Positions 24,701 through 36,800 of a stretch of DNA of 64,000 nucleotides are shown piece by piece (position 1 is the stretch's first letter; each line of letters begins with the position of its first letter). The notes beneath the pieces are model-generated. The model was not told the origin of the DNA, made no database searches, and worked only from the letters and a program-made list of their open reading frames with translations. The stretch covers positions 252,501 through 316,500 of the forward strand of contig NC_088313.1 in the NCBI RefSeq assembly GCF_910592395.1, read 5' to 3'. Both the position numbers and the translations under genes were made by a program. This DNA comes from Lineus longissimus (Eukaryota; Nemertea; Pilidiophora; Heteronemertea; Lineidae).

Positions 24701-24817
24701 TCACACTGTCGACTCTTTACTGTTGCCGCTGGTCGAACTGCTGACAGACATGGATGAGTATTGGCTGTCTGATGTTGTGCTTGTTGGACTCTCTAGAGGT
24801 TCAAGGTCAAGATATTC
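24701..24817 (-). CDS. FGFR: FGFR exon 15: C-terminal tail and stop
   Basis: Acceptor CTGATTTCAG|GAATATC, phase 0, 38 codons plus TGA. Begins EYLDL, the conserved PLC-gamma docking tyrosine (Tyr790). It then runs through a Ser/Thr-rich tail with Tyr808 to the terminal residues KESTV, which fit a class I PDZ-binding motif. Confidence 0.9.
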   Translation of the reverse strand, partial: EYLDLEPLESPTSTTSDSQYSSMSVSSSTSGNSKESTV

Positions 24818-27800
24818 CTGAAATCAGAAAGTCAGCAAGTCAGACAATGATGATTTGAACAACAACAAGTGGTACAATATTCCCAGCAAACTGAATGTAT
24901 CTCAGTGTAATATTCAACCCTTGCATCAAGTTACTGAGGAGTATTTAGTAACTCCTTCAAGGACTTAGAAAATAGCAGAAATTGACAGAAGTTCAAAATT
25001 TCCCGATTTTGTATAAAAAAATCTTGAAATTTTGTTACAAGTTCCGCTGATCATTCACAGTGCTCAAAGTTCTATTTCTAACTCTCTTCCATAAGAATGG
25101 ACCTTCAAACTCACAAAATCCACCAAAACTATAAAGCATGACAATGTGTAGCTTATGGAGTCGTTGCATCATAAAACACATTTAAGTAAGAAATATCTTT
25201 AGTGTTGACATGAGTTGAGACACTATTGGTGGAATTAGTAAAGGAAACACTGAAGCCTGGTGTGCTGCGTATTATTAGCCCAACATGCAATAAATCTCTT
25301 TAAGTCTAGAAATTATTTTGTAATTGAAAGAAATTGAAGTTTTTCTTCTCAAGGCTGATTGTTGGAAAGTGCCAATCAGTGTGTTAATTTCAGTATGATA
25401 CGGGTTCGAGGGTTAATCAACAGAAATGCTACAGTAAATCAATTGATAATAATAGAATTTAGTTTCATTCACGGATGCAAAATTCTGGATAAATTTGTGA
25501 TAGAAAACAAAACACTAGGGTGACAACAACACATCAGAGTTCTCGCATATCGTGGAAAGGCGGTGAGAAGTTGGTCGTTTTTTCATCGATTTTTCAACAA
25601 AATCAAATTTGAACTCGTAAAGGAATAATCCCTAAAGGTGTCTTTTTCGTTTATATGAACTTCCAAGTCAATAGACTAAATCCATTATCCCACCAGCAAT
25701 CTGATTCTGCTGAACACGCCCAAAGTTCAGTCTATTCCCCGCCCTGGCAGCGAGGATCTACCTTTTAGCCTGCAAATCTCAAGCACCTTGCCAAAAGCTT
25801 CACCTTTTACAAACCATATCCACCGTGCCATCAACGTCAAAGTGATGGCACGTTGTCTGAAGCCAACATATTAGGTAGGACTGAATCACTCGAGTCGAAC
25901 CTTCCCAGGGCAAGTCTTCCCAGGGCAATTCTTCCTTCGGGATCTTTTTGTATAAGGCAGGCGGGGGGCAAGTAAGCAAGAACCCTGACTACTACAAACA
26001 AAGACTACGAGAAGAATAGATCCAGTGCCAAGCCGGCTCACCTGGGCATGGCAAGTTTGATACCGACCAACTGGTTATGGAACAACCGGGTACATAACTG
26101 GGTCCGTTTCGACCGAATACGAGGAGAGTATCAGGTATGGTTGCCACGTTTTACTTCGTAACATTCTCACCTCGTGTTCTTCGCTTAAGAACTGCGTCAA
26201 GATGGCGTCCAGGCACTGGACGAGTTCAGAGAATGACGGCCGCCCGGCCGGATGCTGGTGCCAACAATTCAACATGATATTGTACCTGAAAGGAAGACAT
26301 AAGTGACACATGAATACGCTTTTCCATCAAAACAGAGAAGGTGGATAAAACGAATTAGGAGGTCATTTTCAAAAATCGGACCCTGGGTAAGGGGGTGTTG
26401 CCAGTGCCCCTTTTTTAAAAGGTGTGGAGAACACTGTAAGGTCTCTCAATATAAACTCACGACATCAGCAGGCCCATCCCACTTACATTTCCAATGAGGC
26501 ATACGGAGGCCGCTCCATTCGATGACCGTCTCGTAATAACTCAAACAACTTCTCAACCGGTACAGATGGATAAGGATTCCCGCCAAGGGTGAAGATTTCC
26601 CACAGGAGCACGCCGTATGACCAGACGTCACTCTTGGTCGTGTATTTTCGGTCAAACAACGCTTCAGGTGCCATCCACTTGACCGGTAACCGACCCTGTG
26701 GTAAGAAAACAGAAGAAAAATCATTTTAAACATATGTTCTCGCCTGGCGCCCTACAGTAAAACGACATACATGTAAACTTGAGTACAACATTCAACTTGA
26801 TCAAGTTAATATTCTGTTCTAAACCATCCTGTCTCTGTATGCGCAGGCTACTTACGTCGGTTGTTTTCTTATAGTAGTCAATATTTCGGATATTCCGCGT
26901 CAAACCGAAGTCGGCAATCTTCAAAATATAGTTTTCTGCGACGAGGACGTTACGAGCGGCAAGATCTCTGTGAATACACTGGAAAGGAAATGAGCAATAT
27001 TTAGAAACCTTCGATGCCATCACACTACTAAAGAAGAACTGAAAATCATTTTGGACGAAATCAGTTTTAAAATTCCAATACAGCATATGTTACTTTCTGT
27101 AGAAAATGTAGTGTTTGCACTCAGACAGTTCACTTAGGAGATTTTAGAGCCACCATTTTTGGGCAGTTGGTTTAAAACACTCACTTGTTTTGAAGCAAGA
27201 TACTCCATTCCTCTCGCTACTTGATACGCGTAGTTGACAAGATCTTTGTACGTCAGACACCGTTTTTCATCATTTATGTCCTGCAACTTGTGGTTTTGCT
27301 CGAGGGTTATTGGTACTTCATAGCCAGAGCCAGACGGCCGACGTTCTCGTAAGAAGTCGCGCATGTTTCCGTAGGGTGCGAATTCAACAACCACGTACAA
27401 TGGACCTGAAAATGTCAGCAGAAAATGAGTTACAGAAAACATGCCAACTATTTGATGTAGAACCGGAGTGTTATCTCAACAACTTCTCTACAACTCTCAT
27501 CTGGTATATTTTCATCTATGTGACACATGAAGGCAAGTCTAACATGTCTAACATGTCTAACATGTCTATCATGTCTAACATGTCTAACATGTCTAACATG
27601 TCTAACATGTCTAACATGTCTAACATGTCTAACATGTCTAACATGTCTAACATGTCTAACATGTCTAACATGTCTAACATGTCTAACATGTCTAACATGT
27701 CTACCAAGATACAACTCTCCGAAGACAATGAGGACCAACATTTCCTAAATTAGGCCCGACTCAGGAAATTCCAAACCCAACACTTTGAGGAAGATAACAG

Positions 27801-30800
27801 CAACCACAATAAGACACTCACCTTCTTGCGTACAGCTCCCAAGCAGGTTAATGATATTGATGTGTCTGCCAATAATCTTCATCACTTCCATCTCCTGCAC
27901 CAAGTCAGCCAATTCCCGATCAGTTGCATCGTCCTTCAACATTTTCACCGCCACCGTCGTGCGCCCGTTTTTGCCACTGATGTCTTGAGCCTCGCCGCGC
28001 ACAACTTGACCGAATGCACCCTCACCGAGTGGTTTGCCAAGACTTAACCTGGAGTGAAATATGATGTTACTCTTTAATGAGAACAAGTAAAGGCATTTCA
28101 GTTATGCATTTACCATAAACAAGACTACACATCAATAGTTACAACAAAACAAGGCCGTCTGAGGAACTGACAGTTTACATGTTCCACAAAAGGGAACATC
28201 GTAAAATAATATCTGGTGATTATTACTGTTTCTTAAGATTCTTAAAACAGAAATTGTTTGTCCTGTTGGACAGGTTTCTTACCATGTTCTGTTGAACTCC
28301 CACTCCGGATCCAGCGGGATTTCATACTCAGAATTTGCCGTCAACTCGGATGATAACCGATTGCGTGGTCCATGAATGCGCACCTGGGGTACCAGGGGTG
28401 TTAGCGAGTTGTGTGACGTGTTGGAGTCCTTAAAACAATTTGGATATAAGTCACTCTGAAAATGTAAGCACACGTACCCATAGAGTGAGAAGGTCATAGC
28501 GAAAGCTGCAGCGGGAGAAAGATTATTAGAGGGATTTGTGACATACTTCTTTCCATTGTTAGTCGATAGAAGGCTGTTATTTTACATAGTAATCACAGTG
28601 TAACTCATTGTTTAACTGATGGAGCAGTAGTTTATTGGCTCTACGAAATCATTGTTATATCGCAAGTTATTAGGTCTTCGGGAAAATCCAAGTAAAAGGA
28701 AGAGATGCAAGACAGATTTTGAAATAAGAAATGCTTCAGTTTTTACATTAATCAAGGGAATAGAGAAGTGCTTGTAATCATTAGGTTGGTACAGATATGG
28801 GCTTCTTGCATGTGTGCTTGAACATTGTAATCATTAGGGTGATACAGATATGGGCTTCTTGCATGTGTGCTTGAACATTGAACAACACTGATTATTGGCA
28901 ATTCAGGAACTGAGGGGAAAGAAATAGCCAAACATTTTTTACTGTTTTTGCTCCAAATCAAAAACCTGTGACTTTGCTGCTCAGGTTGCAACCAAAACTG
29001 AATACAGTTTTTAGACCTCTATAACAAGAAAATAAACACAGTAACAGACTTGCTGGTGGCAAAGAACGAATCCATTTTGCTTCAAAAAACCGTTTTTTCT
29101 CAAAACGAGAAGAACTGAAATCTCCAACGAAGCACATTGTCATGACTCACCTGTCTCATGACGACAACACGTTTCTTGATGGGTTGTACGTTAGGATAAT
29201 GACTGCTCCGTCGTTTCATCAAAACCACAATCAGGAATATGACGAGAATGAACGCAGCAGCGCCACCACTGCAGCAGCCAATGATGATGTACGTATTCGT
29301 CATGTTCTTGTCCTCCCGCTGTTTCTGTTCGGAGAGACTCACAACGCTGCTGTTGCTGGCGTAGTATAGATGTTCTGAAAGAAGGGACAACATATGCAAA
29401 GTGAAGTCATTTGTCAATCACGCGATGGCCCTCAGTAAAAGTTATCACCGATATTTTTCAAAGGGCATGATCTTCCAAAGTACAGAAGCAACAAGGACGT
29501 TGCAATATTGGAAATTGGATCCAGGCCAAATTGATTGGTAAAGAAAAATTGCCAAAGCAGTGTAGAAAATACCAACTGTCTGCCGTTAGAGCTTTTCCCC
29601 CTCCACTTGGACTATTTTCCCACTACGATTCTTACATCCCGGGTCAACCTACCTGGGACAACGTCAAGCCACGCACTACGATGAGTGATACCGAAGTAGT
29701 TCCCGACTAAACACGTATACCAGCCGGAATCTTCATAGGTTAAATTGGTCAGGACCAACTTGCCAGGGTCGATGCCATCGGTAGGTTTCTGAAACAAAGA
29801 GGTCTAATTTACAAGGACATGTTCCCAGGACTAATCAGAACTCTGGCAAAGCAGGCTCATGCATATATACAGTGGAAGCTCCCTTAGTGGATACCCCTCT
29901 ATAAAGGTCAAAAGGACAACCTTCTACATGGACACTGAATTTGGTTCCAAACTGATCGTTTCCATTGCAGTTGGCCTCTGTAATCAGGACGACTCCAAAT
30001 TAAGGACAGCATTTGTCAGTCTCAAGGGTGTCCTTACTAGAGAGGTTTGTGACCATTACTTTATATAAATTTAACTTGGAGTAAAATTTGATGACCAAAA
30101 CAAAATGTCAGGTGTGATAACATCATGGCGATTAATATAACATTTGACAAACACTCAAAACGTGATGAACTAGCAACTCAAAGCCTTTGGCATTATGGTT
30201 TGCTTCATCACGATGATATAGAAATGATTGACCATTCTGTTAGTATAATTTCTTAGAAAGGAAAACAAGCACATTTTCTCTGAATGCGAAAGTATTTGGA
30301 AAGGTTCAGAGTCTAGAAGGAATATTTCCATTTTTTGGAAAATTCCTGTTTTCTGCAATTTCATGCTTTTGGCTTGTTATTTACAAGACAACACTGGCTC
30401 TCAATTGTGGGATGAAATCAGTGTTCATGAAATTCGTTCCGATAGAAAAGAATTTAGGAAACGATTTAACCCTTTAAGAATTGCATGCGCTTGAAGATTT
30501 GAATTCGTGACACTTTTGTGATACGTCAAGAGTAGCAAGCTGCAGATTTTGACCATACAAAGCAAGGAAAGAATGGATTAGAATAGATCATGCTCAAAAC
30601 TGAAACATGTCCCAGATTGTCATGTCAGCAGTCTGGATGACGATGGCAGCCACTCACCTTCAACTGAACATGACAATTTTAACACATTCCCAACATTCAA
30701 AGGGTTAAATCAAATGTCTGTTAGTGAACACTTTTTACAGTTGAAAAGTTTGTTAGTTCTTCCTTCCAATGTTTTCATGCCATGCTGAGGCAACCTGTCG

Positions 30801-33800
30801 TACTTGGTCAGGTCATACAAACTTACACCGTAGGGTAAACTTGCCTGTATCACATCATAATACGCTTGTTGATTTTCCTTGTCGATATATGAGCCATTGA
30901 CTTCGAAATGTTTTAGCCACTGAATAGTCGCCTGAGCGTCCGTGACGGCAATGCGACATTCAAATGTTGCATTGCCGCCCAACCGAGCCGTGGTGTTTTC
31001 AGGCTGACCATCATGGAGTATTGGCTTGTGGCGCACTCGCTCTGAAAAGATTATTTTCAAAACTTTTTAGACATTATGCCTGGTTTAACTTGACCTGATA
31101 CAAAATGTTGAAAAGAAGTCAAAAGAGTGACTTTTTGGAAGAATACGAAGATGATCTTTGAAGCAGACTTCAGTTCTGTGAATCAAGAACAGGTGGCAGC
31201 ACATCAGACATCACGCTCAAGCCGCACAAAGTAAAACATTTCATCACTTTTGATAAGCGGCAGTCACAGAGAAGGTTGTGACATGGTCTTCATGGCCATC
31301 TGGCTATTCATCTTCTCCCACAACCTACTAATTCAAAATGTGTTTCCACTTTCACCTTCCCCAGGTTTATCAGTTAATCCCGATGACAGTTGAAATCAGA
31401 CAGGAGAAGCGCCCAGGAAAGAACACTTTACACTCACTGGACGAATTTCAAAATACTGACTCACCTGCGATCAGTACCTCAAACGTCCATCTAATCTCTC
31501 CGTGTTCATTCTTTGCGATACACGTATAATTTCCATTATCACTTTCCGTCGCTTCATGCATCTTCAACGAATGCGCTCTAAAAACTGGCTTCTTGTATTT
31601 CCGTCGCTTAAATGGTTTTCCATTCTTCATCCATTTGACGGTAGGCGGCGGATTACCAACTGCCGGACATTTTATAGTCACACCGTTTCCAGCTGGCACC
31701 ATCACACGGTATCGATTGTCTTTCTTTATAGACCACCTCGGCGGCACTGGAACAAAAAAGAAACAATTCTTATTTTTCATTTGTCTTAAAAACTTCATTT
31801 CATAAAAAGAAGTTAAAGTTTGACTTGATCATCTACCGGCAGACACGACAAGTTTGAGATCCCGACATCCTTGGCTGTCTCACCAAAACCGTGAGGGTGT
31901 AGCTAAAATGTAGACCAAATCCGACGCGTAGCGTTAATCTGACCACTTATATTTTGCAACTGTTCAAATATGCGTGGTCATATGTGTGATGATCTTGCCT
32001 CCCATCACTATAACTTCCAACCAAGTTAGGCACAAGATCTATTTGCCAGCAGCAGAGAAAGCCCTCAACAACTACTTCAGATGGCTCGTTTTCCTGGCAG
32101 ACAATTCACCTTGATTTTGAAAAAGAGTGTCAACATCTTTGTAGATCTGATCATTTCCAGTTGGGATCTTCTGATTATTTTCTTAGGTACCAGATAGTGA
32201 TGTATCTTTTAGGTAGATAGTAGAACTCATAATTGGAATCTGCCCAGCACGTTGCCGTGGTTATCTCTTAAATAACATGATGGTTGATTTGGGGCTACAT
32301 TGGCCGCTGCAATATTTTTTGTATTGAGTTACGAGAGTGTTGTTGGGTACATCATAGTGGTGTGATCACGGAGTTGTTTATGCATTAAACACACACACAC
32401 ACAAAGAAGCTGCATTATTAAGAAGTTACCAGCTCAAGTTAAGAATTTCAAGCAGTGTGTGTCGCTGTGATTCCCTTTTAGGGCCTAGAGTGGCCAAGTC
32501 ATTTTAGAGTAGAGCAAACACTGGACAACATTCTTTCCAACTTGCAACCACGATGCTGAGCTTTAACGTTTCAGACCGACAGAATATAATCTTCATACTA
32601 AAATTATCACATGTTTCCAAGAAAAGCACACTTTCGAATTCCTTATAGACATACAACAGGCCTTCGTGGCAACGACCAGAATTCCACGTCAAATTGATGA
32701 GCTCAACCGTGGGAATCCAAAAATCTGTTTACCCCTATTCCTAGTTCGAATCTATCCATCTTACACGAAACAAGTTTAAAAGTATGCCAGGGCGAGATTC
32801 TAGAAATATCACACAAGGTACGCGATCAGGTAGGGCGAACCGGACCGACCCCAAGATAACATGGCATACCTGAGGAAGATTTTCAAAACAAGTGAGAAGG
32901 GATTTTTTGCTTTTGAGAATATTTATCAAGCTTAGGGGGAAATTTATCATTTGTGGGCATGGGACCACAGGTCTTCTCTTTGGTAAGGACGAGACAGGGA
33001 AGTCGATGCATGACTCTTGGAAGCATTTCTGTTGACTGGATTGACAGCACGAGGGCACGTACAATTCAGATTGGACTGGCTTTTAGCGGCATGTGCCTCT
33101 GAACCCCTCATTTGTAACTTTTAATCCAATTTGAACATGCCAGGCACGTAAGTAGAAAACGTGGGAAAATGGCCATCGCATGGTACCGATCTTCCAGAGT
33201 TATTGAGATTGATATCGAGCATAGATGTAGCACTTGTAAAAGTATATGTACCACATTCGAGAATCTTGAATTTTCTGATGACGTTATCAGCAACAGGTAC
33301 CGACAGCGTGTGAACCTTGGAATAGTGGGAAAATACTATTATGTGTCAAAACTTATTAACAAGGATACACATTGTATCATCTTAAAAGAAGGAATGTCAG
33401 AGGTTTTTGTAACTTGCAAAACATGATGTCGACGTCATGTAGGTTTTCAATTGGTGGAACGTTTAGCATCTGAGTGATCTTGTGTTGAGAGTGAACCATA
33501 AACACTGCGTGATAAGTTAGCAATGCCCATTTACACTTTTGAAAGTGTAGCAATCTTTCTTTTTGAACAGACTTGGCTGAACTGGGAATTGTATTTATCG
33601 GATGAATGGAAGAGTTTTGGACTGAATTTCTTGCCTACTTGGGTGAAATTTTGACATATTGTTCCAATCTTAACAAACTCATATCAGATGTGCAATCACT
33701 GCATTATAATGTACAGGGAGGGATTCCTGCCAAGTTGAAGCTGAATCTGGCGTCTGCTCGTTTCTAAGCTAACGTCTACTTTATTACAAGTTCACCCAAG

Positions 33801-36800
33801 ACTGCTGTACATTTCCACACAGAACTCTGTACACTATAAGAGACGTTCGGCGGCAAATTGCGTTGAAATCTATCAAAGTATCCATCTTCTGTCGATTATC
33901 TATCAAATGGCCAGGTACCAAACAACTTTACGCAGGTATCCACATTTCAAACTACGTTTTTACGCATCGCTCATACCTGGTAGTAATTTTCCCACAGGAG
34001 TTCTAATAGCTAGTCTGCACAATACAACTTTAAAGTAACATTTGCCAAGTGGTGAGGTAGCTGAAGTATCGTTTGACTTGGGCGCCTGGCCCTTGTTATA
34101 ACCAGGAAGACAACTCTATTCGCTACACGGCGCTAACAGGTATATGCAGTGTAAATGAAAAGCTATTAGCGCCAATAGCGGTTAAAAAATACGGAAGTTT
34201 TTATCCACAATTTTTATACTCAACAGCTCCCAGCAGTTACAGTGGTCAGTGGAGACACATGAAAAGTGTAAAGATTCAATTTATTTCACAACCACACGAT
34301 CCGTTCACATTGGTAATCTTTCTGAGAGTCGGCCATTGCACCATTTCACCAACTTCCGATACAGCAAACCAACATTTTTGCGTAAAACTCATTGGTTCTT
34401 AAACTTCCCCTGAGCATATGACTAGTACCAGTATACTTTACAAGAAATCTTGAAAATTTAAAACGGTCCCTAATTCTTCAAGCATCAAGTTTTTTACAAA
34501 AAACTCGCTGACATTCAAGCTAACATCTTGAAATTTCACCAGGCTCCATTATAAAGCTCTTAAGTACTAAATGCATGCTCCTGTTCCTGTAATGGGTTAT
34601 TCAATAGCTAACAAGTGCTGGTTACTCAAATGAATAGTTACTGTTCCAGCTTGAGTCGATGTAACAGAAGCCTGAGGCCACCTACCCCCAACTCATCACA
34701 CCACTTACCATCACTACAACTATTACTACTCAAAAATGTTCTACGCATAACTCAGAATGCCCTGTTCTGTTTTTAACATTCTCAAAGGTGAACATCCACA
34801 TACTCTGGACCCTCAAATCTGTCTACTTGAACATTAACATTTCTATAGACACAGAATGTAAGAATACATAACTGCAGACTCCATTATTCTGTGACACTCC
34901 ATTCTATCTTAGCGTAACTTTTGGGGCCGGGTCAAGATGCTCCTTGAGCCAAATTACAAACACAAACATTTACCTCTCCTCAAATCTTTTTTCTTTCTCG
35001 ACAATAACGAGAATGAAAGTTTTGCAGACTTATCTGAGATGATTTTGCCTTTCATTCAGAGTCAATGAAGTTTTTCTTACTTGGTACGTTTGGGTCCACA
35101 TCATCTGTTAAATCTTCTTGTTCCCATTCTTCACCCTCTTCTAACTCATCTGCAATAGATAGAAATAGTTGATGAAACATAGTGGGAGGTTGCTGATGTC
35201 ACCACCAATTCAACTGGCATCCGTTACAACCACCGAAAAGGAGTGAGTTTTGTCTCTCACGACCATTATCACAGACAGTACTCAGGACGTTTATTCGCTT
35301 TGTGCCCTCAAAACAACATGCTCCCAAGTTGACCTGCAATGATGAGCCAATCCATGCCCAAATGCTGTAGTTCGTCAATCTATAACCAGATGGCTCTACT
35401 ATCAGTTTGTTGCAAGTGTCGTCCCATCTCATTATGTTATGCTGCCGGCTTGTAGGAAGTTTTGAATTTGATGTCAGAGGTCACTAGATAACCATACAAA
35501 GCCTCTAAAAAATTTAGGCAATTTTAGTCTAAAATCTTGATTCTGGTGGAGTATTTCAAGAGTTCAAGCCACACTCACCCCCAACATTCACTGTAAAGTT
35601 TCCCCACACCTCACCAAGCGGGTTTTCACCGTGACAGGCATATTTTCCAGTGTCATTTCGTCTTACAGGATGGATTTGTAAACTATACCGAGAAATTTTG
35701 AATCTGAAAAAAAATCAAAAGAAAGTTTTTATTTCAGGAAACATGGAATTCAATGTCTATTTTTGGTAATCGAGGAGATGATAATTTCAAGAGGAGACTA
35801 TTTCAACATTTAGTTGCAATATGCCACATACCTCTTTCGAAATAAAGTACCTGTACCGAGTTCAACTTTTATTACGCCAACTTGATCATCGAACCAAACT
35901 CAAGTCAAGGAAATGATGCTTGTTACGTTACATCATGCTATTTACAAGAAATGGCAAGCTGCCAACGGCAGTTTGTGCGAATCAATTTTTAACACGCAAG
36001 TTAGCATAAATGATCGTTTCATGTTTTACAGCATTGAGGTGTGAAATCGATGTGAAGAAATTAGCGGCCGTAGATTTCATGACGTCTTAACAAATATTCC
36101 CACACGACTTGCAATCACAGCGCATTCATGCAGAGCTTAACTCACCAATCATAAGCCCTGGGGCAGAATTTTGATTGATCCAAACTTATTAGCCCTGATC
36201 TAAAATATCATAAAGTTGTAGGTGACAATTTGCTTTCTTTAATCAAATATTTTCCCTTTCACAGATAAAACAGTCTATTTTCAAGAATGAGAAATTCGCT
36301 CAGATATTTGTGACTAATCTCAGTGCCCAGAATGTTTGTGCAAAAGTTGAAAGCTGATCTAAGACGTCGATACTTTGATGTGACATTTGGGGAGGATTAG
36401 GTAATGCATAAATGATAATAACTAGAGGCCTGTAGCGAAGACATCTCGCTAATGGAAGGCGTTTTGTCAGGAGATGATACTAGCACAGGCCTTTGGAAGC
36501 ATTTCTCCCTTGGCCTTATATTCCTTGATTTCGCAAAGGACTTTTAGAACGGGGCCGAAAGTGTTTCCATTCAAAGTGTTTAGAGATGAGTCGTGAACTT
36601 TTCAGGTGATTGCCAAACCGTACCTGTCTTTATCATGATTTTGAGCTATGAGTTCACCATTATGATACCAGGTCAGGAATGGCCGCGGGTGTCCTCGGGC
36701 ATGACACTTCAACTTGAGCTTCTCGCCCTCTGGGACTTCATACACTGTCGATTTGATGTTCGTTAACTTTGGCCTACCTGAAAGAATAGAATTGAAAAAT

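Noticed and set aside
27310-27753. Open frames on both strands coding MSNMSN, HVRHVR, MLDMLD or LTCLTC repeats
   Set aside because: They are translations of the intronic 9-bp minisatellite, whose period is a multiple of three.
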